A stretch of 64,000 nt of DNA from Pirellulaceae bacterium (lineage in GTDB: Bacteria; Planctomycetota; Planctomycetia; Pirellulales; Pirellulaceae): positions 248,001 to 312,000 of the forward strand of contig BPJV01000004.1 in assembly GCA_026004795.1 (NCBI GenBank). The letters are read 5' to 3'. The notes beneath the pieces were generated by a model. The model was not told where the DNA came from, searched no databases, and was given only the letters and a program-made list of their open reading frames with translations. How positions within the stretch are numbered: position 1 is the stretch's first letter; the number at the start of each line of letters is the position of its first letter. Position numbers and translations under genes: made by a program. Shown here in pieces: positions 18,367-27,451 of this stretch.

Positions 18367-18568
18367 TGACGTTAGGTCCCACCTCCGCCTCGAGCTGGCT
18401 CGTCCTGCTGACTTCACGGTAGAATGCCTAGCGACCTTTGTGTGGGCCACTATTGGGAAGGAATGCAAGAAACGCGTTCGATTCCACAAGATGAGCTCGC
18501 GTTTTTTTAAAAACTAAGAGAATGGTGAACAGGCAAATTGCCGACCAGGCCGAACGAGCGCGGGGGCG

Positions 18569-20302
18569 CTAGTCGAACCACCCATGCAGGTACCAATTCT
18601 TGGTATTCATGTCGAAAAAAATCCAGAACCAGTCACCACGACTGTCCACCACACGGTAGTACTGTCGGCGTTGGCTGGGGCCGTTCCACCATCCACCTTC
18701 CAACTGCTCTGGCCCCACCGCTTCAATCACTCGATGGGTCCGAGATTCGACACGCATGAGCAGCGGAGACATGGGAGAAGGTTCGGCAGCGCTGCACATT
18801 ACCTCGATGGCCAACGGCTTGGCGAGTAAATGGGTAGGGCGACGCAGCGGTTGGCAAGGGGATGGTTCCGCTCGGCCAGCACGAGACGGGAGGCTCACCT
18901 TGCGCACCGTCTGCTGCTCCGTCCCGTCGGGGCGTCGGCCCGTCAATGGGCGAAGCGTAAAGGCGGCTTCAGGCTGGGCATCGCGATGAGGGCGTATCTG
19001 CACAACGTGGTTTCTTCCCAAGCGGCTGCTGAGCGTGTCGATTAGACGTGCGATTTCTTGGCGATCGGACGTCTCTGCCGGTGCGAACAAGTGGGTTTGC
19101 CGCCACCGCAAGGGAGCAGTCAGCGTGGCTTGGACGTCTATCCGGTGCACGGCTAGTAGTTCACCACGCCTTGCCGATTGCTCCAGTTGCCCGGCCAGCA
19201 ATTGGTGGAGATGCTTGGCGGTTGCCGTGGGGCGGAACAAGCCTACCGTCAAGACATGCGCGACGTGCTCCGGCCCACTCAAGGTGCAGCTGACACGCAA
19301 TGCCCCATGTCCTGCCCGTTGCAACTGTTGCGCCAGTTGATCGACCAATTGGCCCACTACGGTCTCGATCGTCATGAGGTCAGATAGAGGGAACTCCAGC
19401 GTGTGAGTAAGTTGCCAGTCGGGATCGGCGGCAAGGGTGCGCACCGGTTCTGCCTCTCGCCCGAGCGTCTGATCGAGCCTGCGAATGAACTGTTGACCGA
19501 ATCGCGACGCCAAACCACTGCGCGGGAATTGCTCCAGCTCGCCAATACTAGCTATTCCTAAACGTCGCAAAGCGGCTGACGTAACATGATCGATCCGCAA
19601 TGCCGAAGGGGGCAAGGGCATGATCCATCCTGCTTCCTCGCCGGGGGGGGCGATCAGGTATCGACTCGCAGGAACTGGCCACGCATGTTTCTCCGCGCCG
19701 ACGGGGGGAGTGTCCAATTTCCCGCTTTGTTTCGGAGGAGGTGTCGTCTGGGGTGATGGTGCCGTGGGCGGCGTGAGAGCGGGGGCAAGGCGAGCGGCGT
19801 GGGCCAGCGCCCAGGCAGCAGCAACTGTTGGCCCCACGGCCAGGCGACCATAATAGCCCATGTCGAATAACCATTGGGCCGCCTGCTCGACCAGCCCGTG
19901 CACGCCTCCGAATAGATGGGCCGAGCCGGTGATGTCGAGCATCAGAGCTTGGGGTTGATGCGGTGTGCGGCCTACCCAAGGGTGTTGATCGAGCTGTTCG
20001 AGGCCCACGATCGGACTGAAGCGTTGAGCCTGTTCGGCCAAACTGCACAAGGCGGCCCAATCCTCCTCGGCATCCCAGTCTTGCACTTCAAACGAGGCCC
20101 CCGTGGCTGCTGCCTCGCCCAATCGCATGCCGATGCCAATCCCTGCGCGTCGCGCCGCTCGGTTGCACGCCGCAATGGTTATTCCTCGCCGGGCGTGTCG
20201 ATGGACCAGCACCAAAGGTCGCTCAACCGGCAGTTGATCGGCGACCATGACCCGTTGGATGGGCCAGTTGGGAAGCCAAATGCACAGGACTCGGCTGCTC
20301 AC
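18569..20302 (-). CDS. imuB: ImuB-type Y-family DNA polymerase homologue
   Basis: About 577 residues. The N-terminus LCIWLPNWPIQRV is typical of ImuB, a Y-family polymerase relative that lacks full catalytic residues and acts as a scaffold for damage-induced mutagenesis together with ImuA and the polymerase DnaE2. The chain continues with the palm-like segment (LMLDITGSAHLFGG) and a helix-hairpin-helix-like part (LRRLGIASIGELEQFP). A GTG at 20302 was chosen since it lies just before the conserved start; it overlaps the end of imuA by 80 bp. A Pro/Thr-rich insert lies at about 190-210. No dnaE2 follows it in this window. Confidence 0.85.
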   Translation of the reverse strand: MSSRVLCIWLPNWPIQRVMVADQLPVERPLVLVHRHARRGITIAACNRAARRAGIGIGMRLGEAAATGASFEVQDWDAEEDWAALCSLAEQAQRFSPIVGLEQLDQHPWVGRTPHQPQALMLDITGSAHLFGGVHGLVEQAAQWLFDMGYYGRLAVGPTVAAAWALAHAARLAPALTPPTAPSPQTTPPPKQSGKLDTPPVGAEKHAWPVPASRYLIAPPGEEAGWIMPLPPSALRIDHVTSAALRRLGIASIGELEQFPRSGLASRFGQQFIRRLDQTLGREAEPVRTLAADPDWQLTHTLEFPLSDLMTIETVVGQLVDQLAQQLQRAGHGALRVSCTLSGPEHVAHVLTVGLFRPTATAKHLHQLLAGQLEQSARRGELLAVHRIDVQATLTAPLRWRQTHLFAPAETSDRQEIARLIDTLSSRLGRNHVVQIRPHRDAQPEAAFTLRPLTGRRPDGTEQQTVRKVSLPSRAGRAEPSPCQPLRRPTHLLAKPLAIEVMCSAAEPSPMSPLLMRVESRTHRVIEAVGPEQLEGGWWNGPSQRRQYYRVVDSRGDWFWIFFDMNTKNWYLHGWFD

Positions 20303-21122
20303 GTCGGTCTCCTCGCTCGGCCGGCGATTCCTGGAGTTCCCCACGAATCTGGCCACTTACGCCATCGATGGTGATATCAAGATGCACCCCGCCAGTGCCG
20401 CCACGGCAGCGGACAAGCTGGACGTGCAGGCGTCGGCCGCGATGCATGCCGACCGTGCCTGGATGCTGCCGCGGGGAACGCACCAACCACTGCACTTCCG
20501 CCCAACTTGGTTGCCTCCTCGCCACGGCTGACCGGAGGAGTAAACCGATGCCACCTCCCTCCTCTGCCGCTAACTGCAATCGGCGGGCCGCGCGCCCATC
20601 GAGCTTTTCCACTTCGGCGACGCTGGCCACCACCGCTGGCGACCGCAACGCCTGGTCCAATGCCCACAGCGCATCGCGCTCATCCGCCGGGTAGATCCAA
20701 ATCAGCCGGCGTAGATCGATTTGGTGAGCGAGCCAAGCGGGAGGATAAAAACGACGATGCCGATCGATGATCAGCACATAGCCAGAACGAGTCGAGAGGG
20801 CTGAAGCGGCAGCGGCCATCGCCAGGTAGGTCGCCCCGCATGCCGGTGTGCTGCGAAGATACTCCACCACCGTACCCAACGGATAGCCACCGGCTGGCAA
20901 TAAAGAATCCATCGCGGAACAGCCGCAGGAAACAATAGAACCATCGTGTTCCCGTCGACTACTCGTCTCCATGGCTCGCACCTGCTTGGCCAATTGTGCC
21001 ACCAAGGTGCGTGGAGCTGCTGATGCGCGCTTTCCAACCAGTTCGTGGGCACGGGCCGGATTAGTTGGCAATCGATCGATCCCCTGATCCGTGTTGCTCG
21101 GGGGTTGTGGTAGGCCTGCCAT
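20223..21122 (-). CDS. imuA: ImuA, RecA-like mutagenesis protein
   Basis: About 299 residues. It resembles the SulA/RecA-like ImuA family: a helical N-terminus followed by GGYPLGTVVEYL, SGYVLIIDRHRRFYPPAWLA, LIWIYPADERDALWALDQALRS split over several strands, and a late segment like LDGRAARRLQLAAEEGG. The Walker A is degenerate, as usual for ImuA. The ATG at 21122 is preferred because a promoter-like element lies at 21213-21240, inside the longer open frame that reaches 21341. It overlaps imuB, so translation is probably coupled; together they form a DNA-damage tolerance operon. Confidence 0.82.
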   Translation of the reverse strand: MAGLPQPPSNTDQGIDRLPTNPARAHELVGKRASAAPRTLVAQLAKQVRAMETSSRREHDGSIVSCGCSAMDSLLPAGGYPLGTVVEYLRSTPACGATYLAMAAAASALSTRSGYVLIIDRHRRFYPPAWLAHQIDLRRLIWIYPADERDALWALDQALRSPAVVASVAEVEKLDGRAARRLQLAAEEGGGIGLLLRSAVARRQPSWAEVQWLVRSPRQHPGTVGMHRGRRLHVQLVRCRGGTGGVHLDITIDGVSGQIRGELQESPAERGDRREQPSPVHLASQLAHPTGHGRRSTAG

Positions 21123-22260
21123 CACATCCACCTCATCTTCTCGATCTCCTCGATCTTCTCGATACCGCGGGCGCCTGGCCAACCTACCACCACCGAGCGG
21201 ACCATCCCTTCCATTGTATTCAATGCTAGCATTGTGTCTTGTTGGCAGGGCAGGAATCAAACGCTTGGCCGCCCCCATCGGGGGCACACCTCGTTGGCAC
21301 TTCCCCAAGAAACGTCGTTCTGAGGAGGGCGGGAACTTCAAGTGTTTATCGCCGTGGAGTAGACACCTTTGGTCCTGGTCGTGCGGGTCCTAGAAATTTT
21401 TCCTCCGTGGCCACCGCCGTGGTTGCGACGTGGTTGCGGGGGATGACGAGTCCCTTTTTTCTTTTTTCCCGCCGCAGGCCGCCTCCCGGCAGGGCGAGGT
21501 GAATGGCACGAGGAGCAGGACGCCTAGCCTTGATCGTCCGTGGGGTTTTTTTCGAGTGGGCAAACGGTAGCGATCCTTGGGGATGGAGCGAAGAGGGCGG
21601 ACATTCTCAGCGGACGAAAACTGCTCTTGACAGGGGCTGGAAGCGTCAACGCGGTTGGTCGAGAGTAATCAACGAATCTTCCTAAAGTAATTACCCCGTC
21701 TGGCTCGAAAACAAACATCGGACAGTTTGTTCTGTGAATACCCATCGGATCGACTGATCGGGGCACAGGTGCCAAACTGGTTCAGTTAGGGGGGAATCTG
21801 ATCAACTGGATGTGCCACGCAAGGTGCATTCATGCGTGCATGTAGAGTGCCGTAAGCCTTTGCCGCACTCTTCTTGTCGTAGATTCTCTATCACTGCGCC
21901 ATGCAGACCTAGCCGAGCTGGCGAGGCGCGTGCTCTCCATCGGGTGGTTTCATCACGCTCGGGGGTGCGCGAGAGAAACCTGCTCCGTTTGGGACTCCAA
22001 AGGCAACTGCCCACCATCGGTGTGTGGGAATGCGGGAAAGCTGAGCCTGCATTCGTTTCCCAGCATACCGGCCAACGAAAGCCCTGACCCAAGTGTCTGT
22101 GGCACTCCTGAGATCAATGGATTGATCGTCACCATGGCGCTGTTTGCCACGGAGGCGCGGGCGTGACGCAGGCAGGGGCTGCTACAGCTTACTTGCCTCA
22201 TCGATTGGTGATGGGGCGGGGAGGCTTCATTATCACGTAAGGAAAACGGAGATCCTGCAT
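21123..22260. other. 1.1-kb non-coding region between imuA and the HTH regulator
   Basis: No convincing gene. It holds the imuA promoter and palindrome (21213-21240), a run of 9-bp imperfect repeats near 21140-21165 (TCGATCTTC/TCGATCTCC) and, further right, short open frames with no family features. A region at about 21900-22110 contains several Cys codons in one plus-strand frame, but no ribosome-binding site or known domain. Confidence 0.45.
21213..21240 (-). promoter_or_regulatory. Probable imuAB promoter with palindromic operator in the spacer
   Basis: On the minus strand AAGACA (-35, 21235-21240) and TACAAT (-10, 21213-21218) are 16 bp apart. The perfect 14-bp palindrome CAATGCTAGCATTG (21221-21234) fills the spacer. 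A repressor bound there would block RNA polymerase, the arrangement expected for an SOS-type LexA site, although the sequence is unlike the E. coli LexA box. The expected start of transcription near 21206 leaves an 84-bp leader to the ATG at 21122. Confidence 0.5.
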
Positions 22261-22833
22261 ATGAAGGTGTTCACCACAGGACAGGTCGCGAAGATCTGTA
22301 AGGTGGCCCCTCGAACCGTGAGCAAATGGTTCGACTCCGGCCGACTCAAGGGGTATCGTATTCCGGGGTCGCAAGACCGGCGGATACCCCGCGAGTACCT
22401 CATCAAGTTCCTCAAAGAGCATGGCATGCCCTTGGGGGATCTCGAAGATGAGGCGATGGCCAAGGTGTTGATCGTTGCCCAGGATCAAGTACTGATCGAG
22501 AACCTCAAGCGGGAATTGCCGCCTGAAAAATCGTTCAAGGTCAGTACCGCGGCCAGCGGTTTCGAGGCGGGCATCCAGGCAGAAAGTTTCCATCCCGACT
22601 GCATGATCGTCGACTTTTCGATCGGCAAGGTGGAAGCGCTTCAGATCTGCCAGAACCTGCGTAAGAATAGCGATTTCAGCGACATCATCTTGATCGCCTT
22701 GTTGCCCGATGACGGTCAAACGTTCAGTTTCGACCGTTCGGCTATCAACGAGACGTTCAAGAAGCCATTCGACGCCCGCTTGCTTGCCGAGCGGTTGCGG
22801 ACCTTGATCGGAAGCAAGAAAGAGTTGGTGTAA
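22261..22833 (+). CDS. HTH (excisionase/MerR-like) regulator with a pseudo-receiver domain
   Basis: 190 residues. The N-terminus is a winged-helix HTH of the excisionase/MerR type (FTTGQVAKICKVAPRTVSKW, about 4-23, then the wing GSQDRRIP). From about residue 68 comes a receiver-like domain, but the acidic pair that binds Mg2+ is altered (VLIVAQDQ instead of VLIVDDD). The phosphoacceptor-like Asp (MIVDFSIG) and the late Lys (FKKPF) remain. Phosphorylation control is therefore doubtful. The ATG at 22261 matches the start of the HTH. Such HTH-receiver fusions occur in planctomycetes; targets are unknown. A strong terminator follows. Confidence 0.8.
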   Translation: MKVFTTGQVAKICKVAPRTVSKWFDSGRLKGYRIPGSQDRRIPREYLIKFLKEHGMPLGDLEDEAMAKVLIVAQDQVLIENLKRELPPEKSFKVSTAASGFEAGIQAESFHPDCMIVDFSIGKVEALQICQNLRKNSDFSDIILIALLPDDGQTFSFDRSAINETFKKPFDARLLAERLRTLIGSKKELV

Positions 22834-22901
22834 CGGTTCGTTACTCTCAGCTCGGTTGCCTTTGGTTCAGGTCCCACGTCGAACCGCCGAAATCCCCAAT
22901 A

Positions 22902-22940
22902 AAAAAGCCCGTCTGTCCCCGCGTGACCGACGGGCTTTTT
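22902..22940. terminator. Bidirectional Rho-independent terminator
   Basis: AAAAAGCCCGTC (22902-22913) pairs perfectly with GACGGGCTTTTT (22928-22939/40), giving a GC-rich stem flanked by an A-run on one side and a T-run on the other. It lies between the HTH regulator (plus, ends 22833) and the CBS gene (minus, ends 22976), so it can end both transcripts. Confidence 0.9.
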
Positions 22941-22975
22941 CATTTTTCACTTGCTTCCTGGGCCGATGTGCCTCA

Positions 22976-23485
22976 TTACTCGTGCATCAGTCTTAAAGCC
23001 ATTTCTTCCGTTTGATCCTGAGGCACGACGGCCGATAAATAGAGCGGCTCGGCATGGGCCGACAAGTACTTGCCCTTGGCCAATTCCGCTACCACCCGCA
23101 TCACATCTCGGCGGCTTACCATCCCCACCAGTCGTCCATCATCCACGACGGGCAATCGCCGCGTTGCTTGGTCAAGAAACGTTTGGCAGATGGTCAACAA
23201 GTCGGTGTCCGAACGTATGGTAGGTGGGTTGGGGTCGACAAACGGCAGCAAACTGGCGTCGGGGAGACTGTCGTAGGCCGCGTTGATAACAAAACGCATG
23301 CACGAAGACTCGGAGAAGACCCCCAAGAACTGCCCCTCTTTGCTCACGACCGGTGCCCCGGAGATACGCCGACGAAGCAGAACGTCGATTGCCTGGAATA
23401 CATCCTGATCCGGGCTAAGAGTCACCAGATTGGTCGTCATAATGTCCTTGGCCAATATGGGACGTTCGTTCAACAACTTCTTCAT
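22976..23485 (-). CDS. Two-CBS-domain protein
   Basis: 169 residues forming a CBS pair: first repeat MTTNLVTLSPDQDVFQAIDV and RRRISGAPVVS, second repeat TIRSDTDLLTICQTFL and RRLPVVDDGRLVGMVSRRDV. Stand-alone CBS pairs bind AMP, ATP or related nucleotides and usually regulate another protein. The ATG at 23485 gives a natural start; an ATG at 23497 adds four residues. No partner is evident: the neighbours are an HTH regulator and a serine hydrolase in separate transcripts. Confidence 0.88.
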   Translation of the reverse strand: MKKLLNERPILAKDIMTTNLVTLSPDQDVFQAIDVLLRRRISGAPVVSKEGQFLGVFSESSCMRFVINAAYDSLPDASLLPFVDPNPPTIRSDTDLLTICQTFLDQATRRLPVVDDGRLVGMVSRRDVMRVVAELAKGKYLSAHAEPLYLSAVVPQDQTEEMALRLMHE

Positions 23486-23869
23486 AGCGCACCTCATTGA
23501 AAAGTACCTTGCCGCCGACCAGTACGCAGCAATCGCTGCACGTGCCATGGATTCGGATACCGGTGGCGACACTTGCGGATAAGAAACTCGCTGCTCTTCA
23601 ACCTACCAGTCCGCTACCCTTCATTCAAACGATCTACGCCCTTTGGCGGCAAGAACCTCGTGCAAGCTTGCACAATGCAGCGGTCGATTCTTTGTCCAAA
23701 TGTGCACAAACGCCGGTTGTAGTCGGTGCACCCACGGGCAATGCAGAGGCGGTGGCTATGCGTGGGGTTACCGGCGGCGGCATGAACTCAGGGCCTGCAA
23801 TTCTCATTTCGGTAACCCTTGCAATTCCATGCCCGGGCGATGGCAGGAGGAAAGGGCAATTTGCCGGCA
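23486..23869. other. Intergenic region upstream of the CBS gene
   Basis: About 380 bp between two minus-strand genes. No ORF with family features was found. It should contain the promoter of the CBS gene; no clear hexamers or repeats were identified. Confidence 0.4.
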
Positions 23870-25138
23870 TCACGGTTCACAGGCTGAGTCGAATCGACCA
23901 TTCACCAAGGCGGCCGCGATTTCATCACAGGCTTGCGGCGTCTCTTCGGCGAAGCAATTGGTCGCCACCAGAACGACAAACTTCTTCTGAGGGGCAACCC
24001 ATGCCACGCAATACCAAGTGGTGTTGCTTCCGCTGTGAGTCAACACTTTTCCGCCACCCCACGACCGCTCCGTGATTCCCCACCCGCCGCCGTACTCTCC
24101 GTTCGCTCCCGGAGTTACCAATTGCAGCCAATCCTCGTCCCTGATGGGCAGTGCGGTCGGTGGTAGATCGGCGTCAGCGAACAAAGAAACGAAACGTGCC
24201 CATTGGTGCAAGGGCATGTGAACGCGCCCGGCGGGGCCGAGCGGGGGTGGGTTGTCTAGGTGCGTAGGACGCCACTGTGGCATCTTCCTCGGTTCCGATT
24301 CGCTCCCGTCCTGCTCCCCGGCGCTGGCAGCGATGGGCGCCAGGGTATGGCCCCATGGTTGTTCCAGGGGGTGATCACCAAGCACCGGCCCGAAACCTGC
24401 CCGATCGATCGCCAAGGGAACAAAGATCCGCTGCTGCATCAGTTCTTCCCACGATTCCCCCTCGAGGCGTTCGGCGAGGTGGCCTAACAGCGCGTAGCCG
24501 GCATTGGAATACTCGAACTTCCGTTCGGTAGGTCGCGGTAGAGTCTCCATCCAATCGAGGATCGCTGCCCTGGCCGCCACAGGATCATGGGGATGCCGTT
24601 GATGCAGCTCCCACCAAGGTGCATTGGCAGGCAGTCCACTGCGGTGGCGCATGAGCTGCTCCACGGTCACTTCGCCCCAGGGACTGGAGCTTAACCCGGG
24701 ACGATCAGGCAGCAGTTCAGCCAGGGAACTATCCCACCGTAGCTTCCCGGCGCTGACCAGGCAGCCGATGAGCGTCGCCGTCATCGCCTTGGTACACGAT
24801 CCTAAGTGCAAGCAATCCTCGAGACTGACCGCAGTGGCCTCGCCGAACTTCCGCACGCCGCTGCACGCGACCACTCGCCGGGGTGGATCGAGCCAGAACT
24901 TACCCGCCCATACGGCCGGCAGACCATGCCGAGTACGGACTTCTTCCAAGAAGGCCTGCACGGGAGCACAACCATCGCTGGCTTGCTGGTCACGTTCTTC
25001 GCCTACTGCAAGCCGAAACTGCGGTGCCCCGGCTATCGCTAGCCATCCGCACGCCAGCGTGGGGAGAATGGCTCTCCAATGGCGGAAGAGTATGGCCATG
25101 GGATGGAGGAGTGTTACAATAGTGCAGGGCTGGTTCAT
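23870..25138 (-). CDS. Secreted serine hydrolase, beta-lactamase/class C family
   Basis: 422 residues. After a hydrophobic N-terminal signal (about 14-45) the class C beta-lactamase/D-aminopeptidase motifs appear: S114-C-T-K117 (SxxK, nucleophile and general base), Y-S-N in RKFEYSNAGYALLGH (about 213) and H-S-G in LTHSGSNTTW near the end (KTG equivalent). Such proteins are penicillin-binding-like peptidases or esterases in the periplasm; beta-lactam resistance cannot be assumed. The start could be the ATG at 25138 or at 25099; both leave a signal peptide. Confidence 0.85.
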   Translation of the reverse strand: MNQPCTIVTLLHPMAILFRHWRAILPTLACGWLAIAGAPQFRLAVGEERDQQASDGCAPVQAFLEEVRTRHGLPAVWAGKFWLDPPRRVVACSGVRKFGEATAVSLEDCLHLGSCTKAMTATLIGCLVSAGKLRWDSSLAELLPDRPGLSSSPWGEVTVEQLMRHRSGLPANAPWWELHQRHPHDPVAARAAILDWMETLPRPTERKFEYSNAGYALLGHLAERLEGESWEELMQQRIFVPLAIDRAGFGPVLGDHPLEQPWGHTLAPIAASAGEQDGSESEPRKMPQWRPTHLDNPPPLGPAGRVHMPLHQWARFVSLFADADLPPTALPIRDEDWLQLVTPGANGEYGGGWGITERSWGGGKVLTHSGSNTTWYCVAWVAPQKKFVVLVATNCFAEETPQACDEIAAALVNGRFDSACEP

Positions 25139-25287
25139 GATGGGAAACTCTAACAGTTCGGGAAAACAATACCTGTTACGGGGGTAGCAGTGGCGGCCAT
25201 ACCACGAACCCCCACTGTCTGCATGGTGGTAGTATATTAAACGTTCCGTAGTTTACCTTCGTCCGATCGTCGCGGGAGAGTAGTTGC

Positions 25288-25767
25288 ATGTCGAAGTGGT
25301 CCCATAGGCTGGTGCTTGCTTGGATGCTGGTCCTATCCAGCATGGGCAGCGCTCCCCTGTGGTTGCACCACGTGATCCACCATGACGGTGCACGATTGGC
25401 GGGTTGTTGTGCCCATCGACAGGAGGTGAAGCAGCTTACGGCTGGATCCCACCTTTGTTCTGATGCACATGCCGCCTGCCATTCCACTGCAGAATCTGAC
25501 GCCAGTCGGGGGGGCGGTTCAACCACGCAGTGGCGAGAGATGTCGCAGGCCATCTCGCTGCTTCTCCCCGGAGATGTGCTGAGCGATCAACACGATTGCG
25601 GGGTGTGCTTTCAGTTAGCACAGTCACGCGTTGTATCTGGAGAGGCCTTCACTCTAGCTGGCCGTGTGCCGGTGAGTCCCTGCGTTGTGGCGTGGATTCC
25701 GCCGGCCATTTCATGGACTCCACATTCGCCACCGGCCCGTGGACCGCCGCTGGCGTTTGCTCCGTAG
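25288..25767 (+). CDS. His/Cys-rich small exported or membrane protein, unknown function
   Basis: 159 residues. A hydrophobic N-terminus (about 8-27) is followed by a His/Cys-dense segment: HHVIHHDG, CCAHRQE, HLCSDAHAACH, and later DQHDCGVCFQLAQ. This is reminiscent of DUF2946-like small proteins found beside metal or copper systems, but the match is by eye only. The His/Cys content suggests metal binding. The next gene, a DUF1559 protein, also carries a His cluster, so the two may belong together, although 257 bp separate them. Confidence 0.6.
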   Translation: MSKWSHRLVLAWMLVLSSMGSAPLWLHHVIHHDGARLAGCCAHRQEVKQLTAGSHLCSDAHAACHSTAESDASRGGGSTTQWREMSQAISLLLPGDVLSDQHDCGVCFQLAQSRVVSGEAFTLAGRVPVSPCVVAWIPPAISWTPHSPPARGPPLAFAP

Positions 25768-25955
25768 TGCCCCTGGTGAGGTGATCCGACGTAGGCGGAC
25801 GCTTCGCCAGCGATCGCTTTGCTTTGCCTATGGCACGCCTTCGTTGTTGGCGTGAGCGGCCTGCGCGACAGCGCGCTCAACGCTGCCCCTCGAAAGGTTT
25901 GGCTGGATGGCAGGTGCTGAACCTGCTAGGCACCCACGAACCGGATATTTCGAGG

Positions 25956-26013
25956 TGGAATAATTCCATTGGAGTTCTCGAAATTATCAATCAAAATTAT
26001 CAATCAATAAGGT
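25956..26013. promoter_or_regulatory. AT-rich palindrome and direct repeats upstream of the DUF1559 gene
   Basis: In a GC-rich background this stretch is conspicuously AT-rich. It holds the palindrome TGGAATAATTCCA (25956-25968) and two direct copies of AATTATCAATCA-like sequence (about 25982-26006). Metal-responsive regulators of the Fur/Zur family bind AT-rich repeats of this general look, but the sequence does not match a standard Fur box closely. Confidence 0.35.
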
Positions 26014-26024
26014 CCACAGTTCCT

Positions 26025-27050
26025 ATGTTAAGAAAATACGAAACAACGATCCTTGTCAGCAGTGCCCGCATGGAGCCGGCCCATGCCGTCAATCGGCACG
26101 CGATGGTTTGCGGCGGCATTGGCGACCAGCGTCATCCTGTAGTGGAGGTCGGAGGCAGCCGTGGCCGGCGCGCTTTTACGTTAGTCGAACTGCTCGTGGT
26201 TATTGCCATTATTGGCATCCTGGTGGGGCTTCTGCTGCCAGCCGTGCAAGCGGCTCGGGAAGCAGCCAGGCGCATGCAGTGTACCAACAACATGCGGCAG
26301 CTAGGCATCGCCGTGCACAATTATGAATCTGCGCACAAGCGATTGCCTGGTGGGTGGTACGATTGGCAACGCAGTGGCGAACCGGGCTGGGGATGGGGAG
26401 CCAGCTTGCTGGGGTTCATCGAAGGGACCAACATCCAGAACCAGATCGATTTTCGTTTGCCCATCGAGCATGTGGTCCATGATCAAGTGCGGGTTACGGT
26501 GATACCAACGTACAAGTGCCCTTCGGACACCGGGGAGGATGTGTTCGAGATCGCCGAGAATGATCCTCATAGTCACTCTCATGGCTCCACCAATTTCGAT
26601 CACCACCACTCGGTCGATGAAGGGGACAAGCTGTTTCGTATAGCCAAGAGCAACTACGTCGGTATGTTTGGGACGGACGAACTGGAGGATGCACCCTACC
26701 AGGGCAACGGCATCTTCTACGGTAACAGTGGTATCAAGTTCCGCGATATCCTCGACGGTTTGAGCAATACGTTGATGATCGGCGAACGAAGTTCCCAATT
26801 GGGACAGAGCGTTTGGCATGGCAACATTCCTGAGGCCAATGAGCCCCATGCGCGTATCCTTGGCGTGGCAGACCATCCGCCTAACCATCGAGACGGCCAC
26901 TTCGAGGACTTTCGAAGCTACCACACCGGTGGTGTCAACTTTATGCGGGCCGATGTTTCCGTTAGCTTCTTGCCAGAAAACATCGATTTTCAGGTTTACC
27001 AAGCGATGGCCACACGCGCCGGCGGAGAACCGCAAACTTATGGCGAGTAA
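26025..27050 (+). CDS. DUF1559 (prepilin-like) protein with a His-rich insert
   Basis: About 341 residues. It has the type IV prepilin-like N-terminus [17 protein letters not shown] (about 48-64) with the conserved Glu after the cleavage point, then [20 protein letters not shown], the DUF1559 hallmark found in very large families in planctomycetes. Unusually, it carries a histidine cluster (DPHSHSHGS and FDHHHSVDE, about 181-199). This suggests metal binding and a link with the upstream His/Cys-rich gene. The true start is unclear (ATG 26025 or 26071; the frame is open to 25824). The likely location is an extracytoplasmic pseudopilus-like structure. Confidence 0.85.
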   Translation: MLRKYETTILVSSARMEPAHAVNRHAMVCGGIGDQRHPVVEVGGSRGRRAFTLVELLVVIAIIGILVGLLLPAVQAAREAARRMQCTNNMRQLGIAVHNYESAHKRLPGGWYDWQRSGEPGWGWGASLLGFIEGTNIQNQIDFRLPIEHVVHDQVRVTVIPTYKCPSDTGEDVFEIAENDPHSHSHGSTNFDHHHSVDEGDKLFRIAKSNYVGMFGTDELEDAPYQGNGIFYGNSGIKFRDILDGLSNTLMIGERSSQLGQSVWHGNIPEANEPHARILGVADHPPNHRDGHFEDFRSYHTGGVNFMRADVSVSFLPENIDFQVYQAMATRAGGEPQTYGE

Positions 27051-27193
27051 ATGCCGAAGAACTAACTGGCGCTCGAGGCGCTAGCTAACCTCGGGTTCGA
27101 CGACGAGCGATGCGTGCAGTAGGCGCTGCTGCGCGCATCGCCGCCTGCGTGAAGGATTGTTTTCCTGGCAAAGCCAACGGAGGGAGGGGATAA

Positions 27194-27451
27194 GTGACCG
27201 ATCGTCAGTATACCAAGTACCAACAGAACGTTATTCGTCGTTATTACGAGAACCGGGATGCGATTGCTTTGCAGCGTGCTCAAGAGCAGGTGACCGAACT
27301 CTACCTGGCCGAGGGGAAAAAACGGCAACGTGTGTGGGAGTCGTTGGAGAAGAATTTGGAAAAACTCGGTGTTCCAGCGTCACAGATCCAGCACCTTCGC
27401 CAGCAGGACGATCCGGCGCTGGTGGCCAAATTAATCAGTAGCAAGCTCTGA
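27194..27451 (+). CDS. Small conserved-looking cytoplasmic protein, unknown function
   Basis: 85 residues starting at a GTG with the strong site GGAGGGG just upstream. The chain is charged, helical and free of membrane segments or Cys: MTDRQYTKYQQNVIRRYYEN followed by a second helix. No family is recognised. Its 3' end overlaps the end of the convergent sugar isomerase-like gene by 21 bp. Codon use and the clear ribosome-binding site support a real gene. Confidence 0.7.
   Translation: MTDRQYTKYQQNVIRRYYENRDAIALQRAQEQVTELYLAEGKKRQRVWESLEKNLEKLGVPASQIQHLRQQDDPALVAKLISSKL

Noticed and set aside
21953-22201. Small minus-strand protein upstream of the HTH regulator
   Set aside because: The frame lacks a ribosome-binding site and domain, and the opposite strand is equally open.
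26301-27035. 244-codon minus-strand frame inside the DUF1559 gene
   Set aside because: It is the exact antisense of a well-supported gene; the product has no signature.
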